Source: Dendrolimus kikuchii (taxonomy: Eukaryota; Arthropoda; Insecta; Lepidoptera; Lasiocampidae). From it: a stretch of DNA of 64,000 bases. The position numbers and the translations under genes were made by a program. The notes beneath the pieces were generated by a model, which saw only the letters and a program-made list of their open reading frames with translations, was not told the DNA's origin and made no database searches. Shown here in pieces: positions 23,130 to 34,770 of the stretch; position 1 is the first letter of the stretch; every line of letters begins with the position of its first letter. Where the stretch lies: positions 19,596,838 to 19,660,837 of the forward strand of contig CM034401.1 of NCBI GenBank assembly GCA_019925095.2. Reading direction: 5' to 3'.

Positions 23130-23385
23130 CTTAATAAAATCACTCCGCTGTTGCTCTAATCACCCTCGAATCCTAATCCACAGATAAGGTAGTAACTGAC
23201 CCGACGTGGCACCGCGAATCTAGCGGGTTGTTTATTTGCTTTTGTTGAGGTGAAATGCTGCTTCGCAGACAGCAGTTCGGCTGGTACGCCCACTAAAACA
23301 TTCCAGTGCGGTGGTCCTCCTTTCACCATAGGCAAGTGTAGCGGAAATACAGGAATTGCCAAGGTCGTGACCTCAGCTAATATTT
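23130..23385 (-). mobile_element. Probable LINE 3' fragment
   Basis: A moderately GC-rich block is best read on the minus strand, where it ends ...GATTAGGATTCGAGGGTGATT. It includes an open frame of 68 codons without a recognised domain. It looks like the 3' part of another LINE; no tail was seen. Confidence 0.35.
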
Positions 23386-23387
23386 TT

Positions 23388-23573
23388 GTTTATTGAATGA
23401 GTTCAGCAACCAGGCAGACGGCCCACTTGATGGAAAGCGGCTACCATCGCCTATGGACATTTGCAATACCAAAGGTGCTACAAATGCGCTGCTGCTCTCT
23501 TAAGGGAGACTGTAACCTGCTCATTAATGCCGGAACACAACACAATGTTGTTATGGCGGCATACTCTAGACCA
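23388..23573 (-). mobile_element. Retroposon copy 2, truncated
   Basis: Same family as 20608-20918. Its inner part stops at CTCTAGACCAG, next to which the tRNA-derived SINE begins, so the SINE probably inserted in or beside it. Confidence 0.65.
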
Positions 23574-23582
23574 GAAAGAAAG

Positions 23583-23869
23583 TCGTGGTAGCGTAATGGC
23601 TAGCGAACACGTCCCAAACTCAGAGGGCGCGGGTTCGATTCTGGCCGGAACGCATGAACCTCTTAGTCAGTTTTCTGATCTAATGTGCATATTGTTACAA
23701 TAACCACGTGCTAACAACGGCGAAGGAAAACATCGTGATGAAACCTCGACATCGCGATAACCGATGTGTCAAATCTGCCCAGCCGCTTTGGACAAGCGTG
23801 GCGGGGGTACTGTCCGTTCTTCAATAGTGGGAGTTCTGAGTCCAGCAGGGTGATATCTGTGGGCTGTTA
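23583..23869 (+). mobile_element. tRNA-derived SINE, copy 1
   Basis: The 5' part is a degenerate tRNA gene with a pol III A box (TAGCGTAATGG, 23589-23599) and B box (GGTTCGATTC, 23632-23641). A non-tRNA body follows that ends ...GATATCTGTGGGCTGTTATT. It matches 42505-42792 over its whole length. It has no intact cloverleaf and is not a functional tRNA gene. Confidence 0.8.
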
Positions 23870-24161
23870 TTATTAAAGATATTACAAATTTTAAATTATG
23901 CAAACTTATTTTATACCAATAACTACTCCTACCCAATTTTGTTGGAAGGGGCAGTCAGACCTTGTCACAATAGCCTTTAGAAGGCTGTTGGTGCAAGCAC
24001 TGCAACAGAGGCGGGTTTTTGTGAATAATTGCTTTGAATCCATCTATACGGGCCTCTGTAAACATCCCCGAGTTATTATATTACATACTTTTATTTTATC
24101 CTCATGTTCATTAGTTAGTTAAAATTAAAAACGCTATAAATTGCCCCCCACCATACATCTT

Positions 24162-24515
24162 CTTCTCCTTCTTCAGGCAATCTCAGTCCATTGCTGCACG
24201 TAGGCCTCCCCAAGTTCGCGCCACATATTCCGGTTTCCCGTCTTCCTCATCCAGTCCCTGTCAGCGACCTTGCGTAGGTCGTCAGTCCACCGGGCTGGCG
24301 GGCGTCCTATGCTACGTTTGCCGAGACGTAGTCTCCACTCCAGAACTCGTTTGTTTCATCGGCCGTCGGTCCTCCGACAGACGTGACCGGCCCACTGCCA
24401 CTTCAACTTGCTAAGTTTGCGAGCTATGTCGGTTACCTTCGTTCTCTTACGGGTGTCCTCATTTCTGATTTTATCCATAAGAACACCTAACATAGCTCGC
24501 TCCAAAGCGACTTTA
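24162..24515 (-). pseudogene. RTE-clade LINE C-terminus
   Basis: The minus strand reads LKWQWAGHVCRRTDGR, a stop, then VLEWRLRLGKRSIGRPPARW, TDDLRKVA and LGEAYVQQWTEIA, then stop. This is the standard C-terminal tail of RTE-type LINEs, followed by a GAAGAAGG-like short tandem tail. The in-frame TGA stands where a Trp codon is expected. It is not the same family as the eleven ATGT-tailed copies. Confidence 0.75.
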
Positions 24516-25104
24516 AATTAGTGGACCAGTCCGTCCAGTCCCCACCATACATGCAATTATAGTATACACGCACACCTAGGTAAGGAAGGTTACTAGTTCT
24601 ACATGAATAAACATAACGAGTAGTATGTAATTGAGGGTTCAATTGTTTTTTAATGTTTATAATCGTTTGATCTATGGTTTTATTGACTTTACGAGTTCTC
24701 TCGGAGTTTTTGGCGGGATCTGAAAAGAGATGTTGTGCTGTGCAGTTTTATTTTCTAAAAATGTGTAAAATTACTCTAAAATGAACAATAGTTGTAGGAT
24801 ATTGATAGTTTTTGAGTAGTCATTATCTGTTTTGTGAGAAATGTGAACTGTATAGTCAAATGTGGCCTTTTGAGTTGTCACAAGAACTCCGTTGAGTGGC
24901 ACTAGCTGATTACCTACAGTTCAGCTGTGCTACACATAGGCTTAAGAAAATGAAGAAACTATATTGTAAACTAAGATCTGACTTAAAGGCCTAGCTGCCA
25001 AGCCATAAACTTAAATAAAAATAGAATAAATACGAGTTCTCTCTCCTATAAATTTTGAACTATTTGTACGTAGTGAAATATTCAAAAATATCTGAGATTA
25101 TAAA
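24516..25104. other. No gene seen
   Basis: AT-rich, no coding region or repeat that I can support. Confidence 0.4.
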
Positions 25105-25600
25105 ATGGTTTATGGTTTATCTTGCATCAAAAGTGTCACCAGAATTCCGTGTCATGCAGCACTTAATGACATAATTGTCACCGCTGGGGTATCTGACGTT
25201 CTAGAACCGAACGGCCTGTGCCGCGACGATGGCAAGAGACTCGATGGAATGTCATTGGTGCCCTGGAGGATGGGTCGCCCTTTAGTATGGGACGCGTCTT
25301 GCGTCGCTACTTGGCGGCGTCCCATCTCTCAACCACTAGCATGTCGGCCGGTACAGCTGCTGCACAACGGGAGGCTATAAATTGCTGCAAATATTCCGGT
25401 ATTTGAAATGGTTATATATTTGCTGCTTTTGGGGTCGAGATCCTGGGACCATGGGGGCCTGAGGCGCACAAACTTTATCGAGACAGAGAAACGCCTGGCA
25501 GACGTCTCACGTGACCAAAAGACTGGTCTATACCTCAGACAACGCATTAGCGTTGCTATTCAGCGAGGTAATACTAGATTATATAGTTTAATTTTATAGT
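25105..25600 (+). pseudogene. LINE-associated ORF fragment, decayed
   Basis: The phrases [20 protein letters not shown], then (after frame changes) a segment equivalent to VETLGPWGP, SRDQK and ISVAIQRG match the cleaner copy at 29244-29630. Sequences of this type are common as repeated open frames in insect and other invertebrate genomes and appear linked to retrotransposons; the enzymatic role is not known to me. At least two frameshifts are present. A third remnant lies at 37498-37680. Confidence 0.55.
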
Positions 25601-25779
25601 TTCATTTAGTTTAATTGTATAATTAAAAAGTATTTTTCAGACTATATTATTGAAAAGAGTTCACTTAATATTTATTTCTGTAGTATCGCTTATGCAAGTG
25701 AAGCCGCGGGATTGTTCTAGTAAATGTCTGTGGAAGAAAAACTTTAAAGATTGTTAAAGAAATACTTCTAAATCATCGG

Positions 25780-25990
25780 TACTCGCATTAACAGAACCGG
25801 CGGCCGAACGCATATCAATCGCGCGGCAACCCGGCAACGCATCTCGCGGCAAGAATTGCTTCACAAACGGTATGCCTGAACAACCTGTTTAGCGGGATGC
25901 GGGGGGTGGACGCCTCCTCCAGTACCTCGAAAGCCTCCGACGGTAGAGGTCGCGTTTTGTCCTTCGGTGAAAAGTTAAATAAGTGTTTTA
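25780..25990. promoter_or_regulatory. CpG-rich block, possible promoter
   Basis: A GC- and CpG-rich stretch (ACCGGCGGCCGAACGC, AATCGCGCGGCAAC, CATCTCGCGGCAAG) stands out from AT-rich flanks and is not similar to any repeat I found here. A plus-strand 5' noncoding exon of dachsous must exist upstream of 48360, so this is one candidate. It could also be an unrecognised element. Confidence 0.2.
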
Positions 25991-26439
25991 TAACTTAAAT
26001 TCTTAATGTAGTGTTCGGATTGCAGTGTTTTAAGTGTTGTTGATTTGTTGTGTTGTGATTTTTATCTGTTAATAGATGTTTTGTGTCGTGTTCGCTAAGG
26101 ATTTAGGAGGTTGGTCTTTGCTGATGTTCTATTTAGTCGTTTCCAATAATTCTGTGTCTGGGAATGAAAGAATTATAATAGTTAAACCCAGAAGTTATCA
26201 CGATAGACGCTAATGTATATAGGGCAAGCAGTTTTGTCAATCCATTTCGAATATTTACAATTTGACTTAATTGTTATTTTTAAAACTCAGTGTGACAGTC
26301 CACTTGGGAAACAAGATCGGATTGTCCATTATTATTACCTCTAATTCAAAATAATAAATAAATCAACCAGACAAACATTGTATGTTCCCAAACTATGGAA
26401 GTTACGTTCGTGTTGTAGGTATATAACATAGATTGTATA

Positions 26440-26605
26440 ACCCTGGGGCCGATCCCAGATACACATACTATAGTAAAACGGAAAATTCGCTTACGAAATT
26501 TACCATATCAGGATGCGAACCCGGCAGCCCTCTGTATTGCAGTGAGTTAGGCGGGCAAAGTTTAGACCACGTGACCACAGATGCCGTTTTCAAATATTTT
26601 CATCT
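26440..26605 (-). mobile_element. tRNA-like SINE, second family, copy 1
   Basis: The minus strand carries CTGTGGTCACGTGGTCTAAA (A-box region) and GGGTTCGCATCC (B box), followed by ATGGTAAATTTCGT and a TCTGGGATCGG end. The plus-strand copy at 60527-60720 matches in order. Confidence 0.6.
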
Positions 26606-26941
26606 AGTCCTATACTTTGTTTAGTTCGTCTGTATTCTGCTATGGTGAAGATCATATCTTCCCTTCTCCAGAACTGACTTCCACGTTTTCCTTTTTTTTT
26701 GTTTTTGAGTACAAACAAATACCTCATCGCTATTGATCGAATTAATACAAGACTAAGGGCCGATTTTACAGTTGTCAGATAAAAGTTATTAATCCAATAA
26801 AAAATACAACATGAATTAAAAATTACAGTTCCCTTAAGAAAGTAGGTCGACTGTTTCACTTTTACATTCAGTCAGGTTATATTTATTCGATGGATAGCAA
26901 ATCAAATCAAACCAAATCAAATAATTGATTGCATAAACACA
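26606..26941. other. No gene seen
   Basis: AT-rich, with no coding region. A run of near-identical AAATCAAATC phrases lies at 26899-26925. Confidence 0.4.
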
Positions 26942-27538
26942 TCTATCTATATATATATAAATGAATCCCTATTTCCCTTGGTTACTATATCACGCGTGAA
27001 CGGCTGGACCGATTTCGCTAATTCTTTTTTTGTTGTGTTTGTTATTGTCAGGAGAAGGTTCTTATGAAAGAAAAAATTAAGAAAATTGGGCGGAAAATTA
27101 GAAACTTTAAGAATACTTAACTACCATATCAAATTATTTGTAATCTAACCTTAGCGCTTTGGACAATATAAACTTTTTTAATGTAACCTTATGACGTTTG
27201 ACATAATTGACAGCATGCGTGTTGCAAATATCGTCAAAGATGATGTAAAAAAACTGAATATCGTTAAAACCGATGCTTCGGTCGGAGTTATTTTATTGAT
27301 AAAATACATGTAAGATAATTAATTTAGCTGTAATCGGGTTCCAATATTTACGTGAAATTATTTTTGTGTGTGTTCAAGTGGGTCTCGGGATGGATAACCT
27401 ATATTGATGATTTTTTGTTTCTATTAAAGTGGATTCGAGAATGGTTTAAATTAACTATTGGTCCCGGTAAATGTCGCTGCAATCGGGTTCTAGATTTTTA
27501 TTTCTAAGGGCAGGACAACGTCTGCCGGGTACAGCTAG
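26942..27538 (+). mobile_element. Helitron-like element, long form
   Basis: It starts TCTATCTATATATATATAAA after A and ends GGGTACAGCTAG before T. The family phrase GGCTGGACCGATTTCGC is near the 5' end, and the 3' end (GACAACGTCTGCCGG) matches the short subfamily. No ORF. Confidence 0.65.
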
Positions 27539-27912
27539 TAGTAGTTATAAAAATAGATTTTGTTATTTTATAATGATCACATGTTTTTTGCCGGTTGGGC
27601 GTACAATTTTTTGAAACTTATATAGGTACATACTTATTTCAATATTTATTTGGTTTCAATTATTATTACTAATGTTTCAATCTTATAGTTATGTATAACC
27701 TTCAATTTAACCAAATACTAAATGATACACAATTTAAATTTAGATATGTTTCTAATGATAGTAATATGGTACAAATATTATAAATATATTTAAATACTTA
27801 ACATTCTGTCTTATCACCTATATTTAAAACTTATCATTAAGGAACTCCTTTACACTGTAGTAGCTTTTTTATTCGTAGTTTTTTTAGTTGCGATTTAAAT
27901 AATTAATTCTTC
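27539..27912. other. No gene seen
   Basis: AT-rich sequence between two insertions, nothing recognised. Confidence 0.4.
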
Positions 27913-27925
27913 TTTTTACTTTTAT

Positions 27926-28200
27926 ACATACATACATACATACATAACTTCACGCCAGTTCCCTCGCGGGGTAGGCACGAACAACAGAGAGCCATTCAAG
28001 CTTATGCTTACACACCTCACTTGCTTCTTTGACATTCATAACTCTTGTCATGCACGCTCGTCTGTTCTTAAGGCTCGTGACATCACCTTCTGCTAGTACA
28101 CGATCAATTTGATCATGGAAGGTGTGTCGTAGCCTTCCACGACTTCTGCATTCATCCACTTTTGCATTGTATATCTGTTTAGTCATTCTTTCATCATGCA
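27926..28200 (-). mobile_element. RTE-like LINE 3' end, copy b
   Basis: This is a 3'-terminal fragment of the ATGT-tailed RTE-like family in minus orientation. A 13-bp target duplication, TTTTTACTTTTAT, lies at 27913-27925 and 28201-28213. The frame has diverged (CKHKLEWLSVV in place of CKNKPKWRSVV). Confidence 0.92.
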
Positions 28201-28269
28201 TTTTTACTTTTATGATGATTCAAAAGTCAGCCATTAATCATGTTGTGACCCTAGATGGATACTATTTAC

Positions 28270-28622
28270 TAGACATGCCACGATTGGCTGGCTGAACACC
28301 GAATTTTCGGCTACCGATTCTTCGGCGTAAGATATGTGCGGTTCGCGCGTAGCAGGTTATTATTGCTGCTCTAATTTGTAAAGTATTTTCTTATGTTCTC
28401 GGGAATTGTAGGTACATCAAAACTATGTTTCAACGGTTTTAAGCGCGATTTGAAATGATTTTTTATTTGATTGTGACATTTTAAAAAGTAGCCTAATCGC
28501 AATATTTGAAATAAATAAATAATTTTAATCGCATTTAACACTGTTAAATTACTATCAATTTTTGATAGAAATATACAATTTTGTGGCCACTAAAAAGTGG
28601 CCGAATATTCGTAGCATCTCTA
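28270..28622. mobile_element. hAT-type MITE, second copy
   Basis: The inverted ends are TAGACATGCCACGATTGGC and (complement) TAGAGATGCTACGAATATTC. The flanks CTATTTAC and CTATTGTA are compatible with a decayed 8-bp duplication. The interior includes a piece of the repeat family of 10827-11272 (28383-28500). Confidence 0.7.
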
Positions 28623-29243
28623 CTATTGTAATTTTTGTTGATTGCATTTTTGCTAATTATTATTTTATTTTTCAAATTATTATGTTGTCTAATTCTATGG
28701 ATTTTCTCATAACTGTCTGACAGTTTTTCAGGTTGCTGATATGTACTATTAAAATCCATACTAACAAATTTTATAGTTGTTTGTTTGTTACAAATAATTC
28801 TTTAAAATGTAATTTCATGTCATAAAACTTAACCCGTTCTGTAATACGGATTTTAACCTTCGTAATTATCTGTTATATATAGTCATACCGTTTTCTTGTT
28901 AAAACAATATCATCATTTAAATCCCGGTTGCGTTCGGATCGTCCGTATCCGAAGTGTGGGAACTCGCTTTTGTATTTTTTCATCTCCATTTCACGTTGGG
29001 TTTTATTGTGATTTGTTTAAACAAACAAGTGAAACTAAAATTCCAACCAATCTCTTAAGATAATGTACCATTATCCAACTCTGAGTAACAAATGTCATAA
29101 ATGTTTTAATACAATACTTTATTTTATAAAGTAATTGGTAAAAATATCATGTTGGAAAACTTTACACATACTTTTTAAATTTATAAGATTCTAAATAAAT
29201 TAATATAAACTAAAATTAAACTATACTATAAATATAAATATGC
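28623..29243. other. No gene seen
   Basis: AT-rich. No coding region; a 71-codon minus-strand frame at 28544-28759 lacks any recognised feature. Confidence 0.4.
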
Positions 29244-29630
29244 TTACAAAATAACAATCGATAAGTAAAAAATAGACTCCAGGTCGCTGTCGGCGGGGAA
29301 CGTGCCCAAAATGCTGGCCGCATTTCCACGTTGGATGGCAACGCTGATGCGTTGCCCTAGGTGCAAGCCAGCCTTTTGGTCACGCGAGACCTCAATTAAA
29401 CGCGTTGAAAGGTCTTGATAGAGGTGATGAGCACCAGGCCCCCACGGCCCCAGGGTTTCAACCCCGAAAGCCACAAATATGTACCCATTACCAATGGACA
29501 CATATTTGCGGCGTTTCAGGGCCTCCTGGTCTGCGGCAGCAGCCCCGGCCGTCACGGCTGTGACTGGTAGATGGTAAGCCGCCAACGTATCAACACAAAT
29601 TGCGTCCATCTTCCATGGCACCAACGACAT
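29244..29630 (-). pseudogene. LINE-associated ORF fragment, open
   Basis: The 128-codon frame holds MSLVPWKMDAICVDTLA, AGAAAADQEALKRRKY, IFVAFGVETLGPWGPGAHHL and SRDQKAGLHLGQRISVAIQR. It is the best-kept of three copies (others 25105-25600 and 37498-37680). The copies are scattered among LINE debris, so it is treated as retrotransposon-derived, not as a host gene. The N-terminal part seen in the first copy ([11 protein letters not shown]) is missing here. Confidence 0.55.
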
Positions 29631-29705
29631 TCCATCTGGAATTTAGATTAGACAAAGATTCTTAGACAATTTATATATGAGTACTATTCTATATGAAACA
29701 AGATT

Positions 29706-30196
29706 TAGATTAGAGGTGCTGGTACCTACGCTCACGTATGGAAGCGAGAGTTGGGTATGGAAGAGAGAGCATGAAAGTAGAGTAAACGCGGTCGAGATGC
29801 GAGCACTGCGCAAAATCTGCGGAGTGACGCTCGCGGACCGCGTTCGTAATACCGAAGTAAGAAAAAGAGTTGGTCTGAAAGAGAGTGTCGGGGTGAAGGT
29901 AAGGAAAAGAATGCTCCGGTGGTTCGAGCATGTGGAAAGAATGACTAAACAGATATGCAATGCAAAAGTGGATGGATGCAGAAGTCGTGGAAGGCCACGA
30001 CACACCTTCCATGATCAAATTGATCGTATACTAGCAGAAGGTGATGTCAGGAGTCTTAAGAACAGACGAGCGAGCGTGCATGACAAGAGCTATGAATGTC
30101 AAAGAAGCGAGTGAGGTGTGTAAGAATAAGCCTGAATGGCGCTCTGTTGTTCGTGCCTACCCCGCAAGGGAACTGGCGTGAAGCTATGTATGTATG
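29706..30196 (+). mobile_element. RTE-like LINE 3' end, copy c
   Basis: The copy starts within LVPTLTYGSESWVW and runs to YPARELA-type codons and an ATGT tail. A 14-bp target duplication, TATGAAACAAGATT, lies at 29692-29705 and 30197-30210. Nine filler bases (TAGATTAGA) separate the left duplication from the LINE homology. Confidence 0.92.
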
Positions 30197-30215
30197 TATG
30201 AAACAAGATTAAAAT

Positions 30216-30447
30216 GTAATTAAAATTGCTTTTTAAGGGTTTTAAACGCGGCATTTTATTTGATTTTTATTGCGACTTTTCGGACACTTTGGTAGCCGTG
30301 ATCACAGAAGGCAAAGATGTCAAGTTGCAATAAGTAATGTTAAAGTTGATATTTCCGTGATTATAGCTATTAAAAATGGCCGCAACGTCACTTAAATTTT
30401 AATTATGTGCACTAGTTTCGAAAACTTAAAAAATATTAAGACTTATT
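30216..30447 (-). repeat. Dispersed terminal-inverted-repeat element, third copy
   Basis: In minus orientation it begins AATATTTTTTAAGTTTTCG and ends at CCGCGTTTAAAACC, matching 10827-11272. Confidence 0.6.
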
Positions 30448-30529
30448 TAAAAGTAGTTTTTTAAACAGGAGACTCATTCATATTCTAGTAAAACTAGTTT
30501 AGCCGTTTCAAGTTACCTATGGCTTGAAA

Positions 30530-31109
30530 TCTATACAGATAAATAAAATTGAAGTGTCTGTTTGTAATGTACAGGAAGGGAGTAAGAATACAATTTTTTG
30601 CGTTGGGGCGGCCTGTCATAAGAGGCGACAAAACGACCCACAGCCAGTTGGTAGGGCATTTGCCCGACTGGATGGCTACTGCTAGAGTATGTCGCCATAA
30701 CAACCTTGAGTTGTGTTCCGGCATTAGTAACCAGGTTCCAGTCTCCCTTAAGAGAGCAGCAGCGCATTTGTAGCGCCTTTGCTGTTACAAATTGTCCACA
30801 GGCGATGGTAACCGATTTCCATCAAGTGGGCCGTCTGCCTGTCTGCTGAACTCTTGCAATAAAAAAAAAGTCAAAATAACAGCTTTTTACTAAATGCATA
30901 TAAGTATATACGGTACTTATATGAAAGAATTAGTTTTTAAATTTTTTATCTGCCTGTCTGGATGTTCCGGCTAATCTCTGAAACGGCGGGACCGATTTTG
31001 ATGGAACTTACACTAGGAGATAGCTGATGTTATACAGAGTACCTTAGGCTACTTTTTTTAGGGTTCCGCGAAAAAAAATCCACACGGATGAAGTCACGGG
31101 CACTGCTAG
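30530..31109 (+). mobile_element. Helitron-like element interrupted by a retroposon
   Basis: It begins TCTATACAGATAAATAAAAT and ends GGGCACTGCTAG before T. Its 5' part matches 60995-61220. After TTTGTAATGT (30570) a poly(A) retroposon intervenes, and the Helitron-like sequence resumes at GTCAAAATAA (30870). Confidence 0.7.
30571..30869 (+). mobile_element. Retroposon copy 3, inserted in a Helitron-like element
   Basis: In plus orientation, GGGAGTAAGAATACAATTT near the start leads to GCAATAAAAAAAAA at the end, so AATAAA precedes the A tail directly. The homologous uninterrupted site is at 60995-61220. Confidence 0.75.
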
Positions 31110-32177
31110 TAACAAATAAATGTCGATAGCGTCAGCAAGGTCTTTAAATTATCTCTAAAAATGGATGACAGTGTATCAGCTAATCAATTTTAAAACCTAG
31201 CAACTGACATAGTTTTTTAAATGAATGTTTTATACATTTAACGCCACCTCTAAGGAATACTACGCCAACTTAATTTTAGGTAATTTCTGTTTTTAAAGGA
31301 AAAGTGCACATTAATATATTAATATTATATTTCTAAATTTTCATAAAAAATATTAAAAAAAAAACTTAATAGTTTTTCCATATATTTTTTATGACATTTT
31401 AGAAACAGTAATTAAGAGATTAATATGTGCTTTTCTCTTAAGATAGAAAATAACTAAAATCTAGTTAGCGTAGTATTTCTCGGAGGTGTCGCTTTATTGT
31501 CTTACTAGGCATTTGCTGATGTATTGTATTTGCCAAAACATGTAAACACTATCGAAATATGGTTATTGCTCCCAATAAACTTAATAAATAAGTTTCAAAT
31601 GGCGTATCATTGAAATTCGTGAGATTTTTGAGCTATCGTGTAATATTTCTTCTAATGAACTTGCTAGGTTTTGAAATTTATATATATATATATTATAATC
31701 GCAGTGATTTTTCATGGGGAAGGTTTATAAGCTATATATATTACTTTATCTCTCCAGTAGATACCGTTAAAACGCATCAATTTCTATAAAACTCAATCGG
31801 TCGTCATAAAAATGGGGTTCCATAGATACTTCAAAACGGAAATTAAAAATACCGCGCTTAAAACCGTTAAAACGTAGTTTTATTATATGTACTAATTTCA
31901 ACCTCCATTTATTTAAACGTACAGCAGCCACCCCTAGTTTTTATTTTATTTCAAATTCATTACAGCTTGTTACAATAAAGTCTAATATTATTAACATACA
32001 AAAGAACAGACGTTAAAATAATATGTTATCTTACTTTTTATATATCATGAAAAAGGTAATTTTAGTTATTGTTTAAATAATAATTTAATGCGCAATTTTA
32101 CTCCTTTTACTTGTACTAATGACGTCATAAGTTTATAGGTTTATACAAAATCTCGATTTATTTAAATAACCTACTAA
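31110..32177. other. AT-rich stretch without genes
   Basis: No gene. A partial end of the family of 10827-11272 (ACCGCGCTTAAAACCGTTAA) lies at 31850-31870, and a TGACGTCA palindrome at 32120-32127. Confidence 0.45.
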
Positions 32178-32821
32178 TAGTCATGTGCGCCGCGGCGGCG
32201 CGGCGCCGCCGCATTCTTCCAACACTTCCGTCGCCGTCGCTAGTTGCGCCCGGTGTGCACGCTAGTTAGACGTTGAGTTGTAAACAATCAAATCAAATCA
32301 TCACTTATTGCATAAAACATGTGACATAAAAAATGATAGGAATATTCCACGAGTTCACATATTTTTGCCTCTAGGGCGTGCAAATTATTGTGCATATTAT
32401 TATAATTAATAATTCTTACCTATTTGGTACTAATATTACAAAATTAAATTAATTAAGAATAAATAATAATTATTATTATCTCATATTAAAAATAATTTAC
32501 ATACTATTTTTATATTTATAGGCAATTTAAGTCTTTAAAAATGATTGCCTCTCCAAAACTGTTACTTAAATTGTTAGCATTATATGAAATAGTCAGATGA
32601 TAGTGTGAAAATAACAGAGGTAGTGTTCGCATCTTTGAATTCTACCTGCATATTCCCGGTTTGGAGCTCACGCTTTTAGGTGCCCGAGTCTTGTTTGCGA
32701 CTTTTATTTCGAAGCAAACATAGATGGAATAGATTTAAATACGGTAGCTTAATAAAAGCCTGAATTTATAACGCCGCCGGCGTCGCGCCGCCGCCGTTTT
32801 TCAACGCGTCGCACATGTCTA
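32178..32821. mobile_element. DNA element with GC-rich inverted ends
   Basis: Left end CATGTGCGCCGCGGCGGCG (32181 on) and right end (complement) ACATGTGCGACGCG, followed by CGGCGGCGGCGCGACG, form imperfect inverted repeats of about 40 bp almost made of CpG and GCC units. The interior is AT-rich and has no ORF. A TA-containing target on both sides (AATAG, CTAAT) is suggestive only. Confidence 0.55.
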
Positions 32822-34770
32822 ATTCCTGTTATTCTAAAACAATCTAGAATTATAAACCTAATAGTTTACATGAAATCAGACTGTCAATAATAAAGTTAGA
32901 TGAACGGACGGACGAACGGACGGACTCGATAATTTTAAAGAGGTTCCGTTTTTGCTTAATCGGTTACGGAACTCTGAAACGGGTATAACACTTAAAAATT
33001 ATCATTTACTTTGGCCATTTATTCTTCAAAAGAGCAATGTATTCTTGACATCTGGTTATTTTAATCAAATATTTGCCGAATCTATACAGTAATAATTTCA
33101 TTTTAATACAAAATAAATAAACTTCAAATGTATATGTAAATTTTATTGGCAAAATATTTAATATTAATATTATTTTCATATTAATCAAACATGACCTTCT
33201 GTTTTATTGGCTTCAATCACATTTTATGTAAAAATAATTAAATATTTTAATTTGCTTACATATTCTTAAAGTTTATAGTTGATCATTATGCTTATCACAG
33301 ATGTATGTGTTTTGTCTGTTCGTCGTTATATTTTATGACAAAAATAACTTATTATATGTTTAACATAACGTGTATATATTTCTAGAACATTCACATCTTC
33401 CCATAGAGCATTTGGAAATTTTAGTTTGTGGACGTATCGAGTGTAAACTACTGAACGGAATTTGATGAAATACTATAATTAGATAACATTACTGGTGTTG
33501 CAAATATGCATAGGTGATACTAACCACTTTCCACCAGGTGAACCGTTAGTCTCCTACTGTACTTCGGCAATGAAAAAAAAAACTAAATATTTTGAATATC
33601 GCCATTAATCAATTCGATAACAATGTGTCCCAACTATATTTCATTTTCGGACCCTTTTGGTGCCATATTTTCAAAAAATAAATTAAAAAATTAAGATGAC
33701 AAAAATATACTTTTCTGTACTTAATTAATATTATAAAGAGGTTAAGTTTGTGACGTTGTAGGGGATATCTCTGGATCTACTAAACCGATTATAAAAATTC
33801 TTTTACTGTTGGAAAGCTACGTTAACAGGGAGTGTCATAACATGACTCTAAATACGACGGGAGCGGGACAGAGCACAGATAAAACCGCGCCAGGCCGATA
33901 GTATATAATAAGAATATAGGATAGTTGTCTTGGGATAAAGTTTGGATATTAGCGTAGGCAAAACCGCGAGGAAATAACTAACCGTAGATAAGTGGTGTTT
34001 TCAATCAAATAAAGCAATTAATTTATTAGAGAGAACACAGATCTTAGTATCATTATGAATAAGGTCAGCATGTTACGGTACTGGTTGGCAAGCAAATAAC
34101 AAGTTATATAAATATGTGTGTATATATCTATGTGCATATATACATTTGTATTGACTAAAATTCGAAAGTTAGTGTGTAATACACATATTTGTGTATTTTG
34201 GGTTCATACTTTAACACTTCTCGCGGCTTTGCTATTTTAGGGTGGGGCTTTATGGGAAAGCATTTTAAATGGCTACGGAATTATAAAAACTGAAGGAAAA
34301 TCTTTTTGTTTTTTCCGTTAGACCTTTTTGTTACTACTGTTGCAAAATCTTGCTTTGGCAAAGCGCTTGGTATCTTAATTCTAAATTAATATTACATTTA
34401 TTATATTTCAATTGTAAATAAATATAAACACTAAATTGTAATTAGAATAAATAAGATTTCATGCATACAGGTAAATTAGCTTCGAGACGTTTTCGCGTTT
34501 GTAGTAGAGTAGTATTTGTATATTTATAGGACTTATAACATTGAAATTTAGTATTAAAAATTATGTTTAATATTAATATTTATTAATTTAATATCGTTTA
34601 ATATTATTACTTTCATATCAAATACCTGCCTTTAAAAATATATAAAAAGTTTTGTTTTATTTATTTATGTGCTGACACAATTCCTTCTTAGGCTATACCA
34701 TCAGCATGCCATTGCTTGTATTGTAAAAGGATTGAATGGCAATTGATTACTGTATTCATGTAACTAGTTA
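32822..34770. other. AT-rich stretch without genes
   Basis: No gene seen. A degraded Helitron-like fragment is likely at 33735-33930 (GGATCTACTAAACCGATT, AAAACCGCG). The rest is unassigned. Confidence 0.4.
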
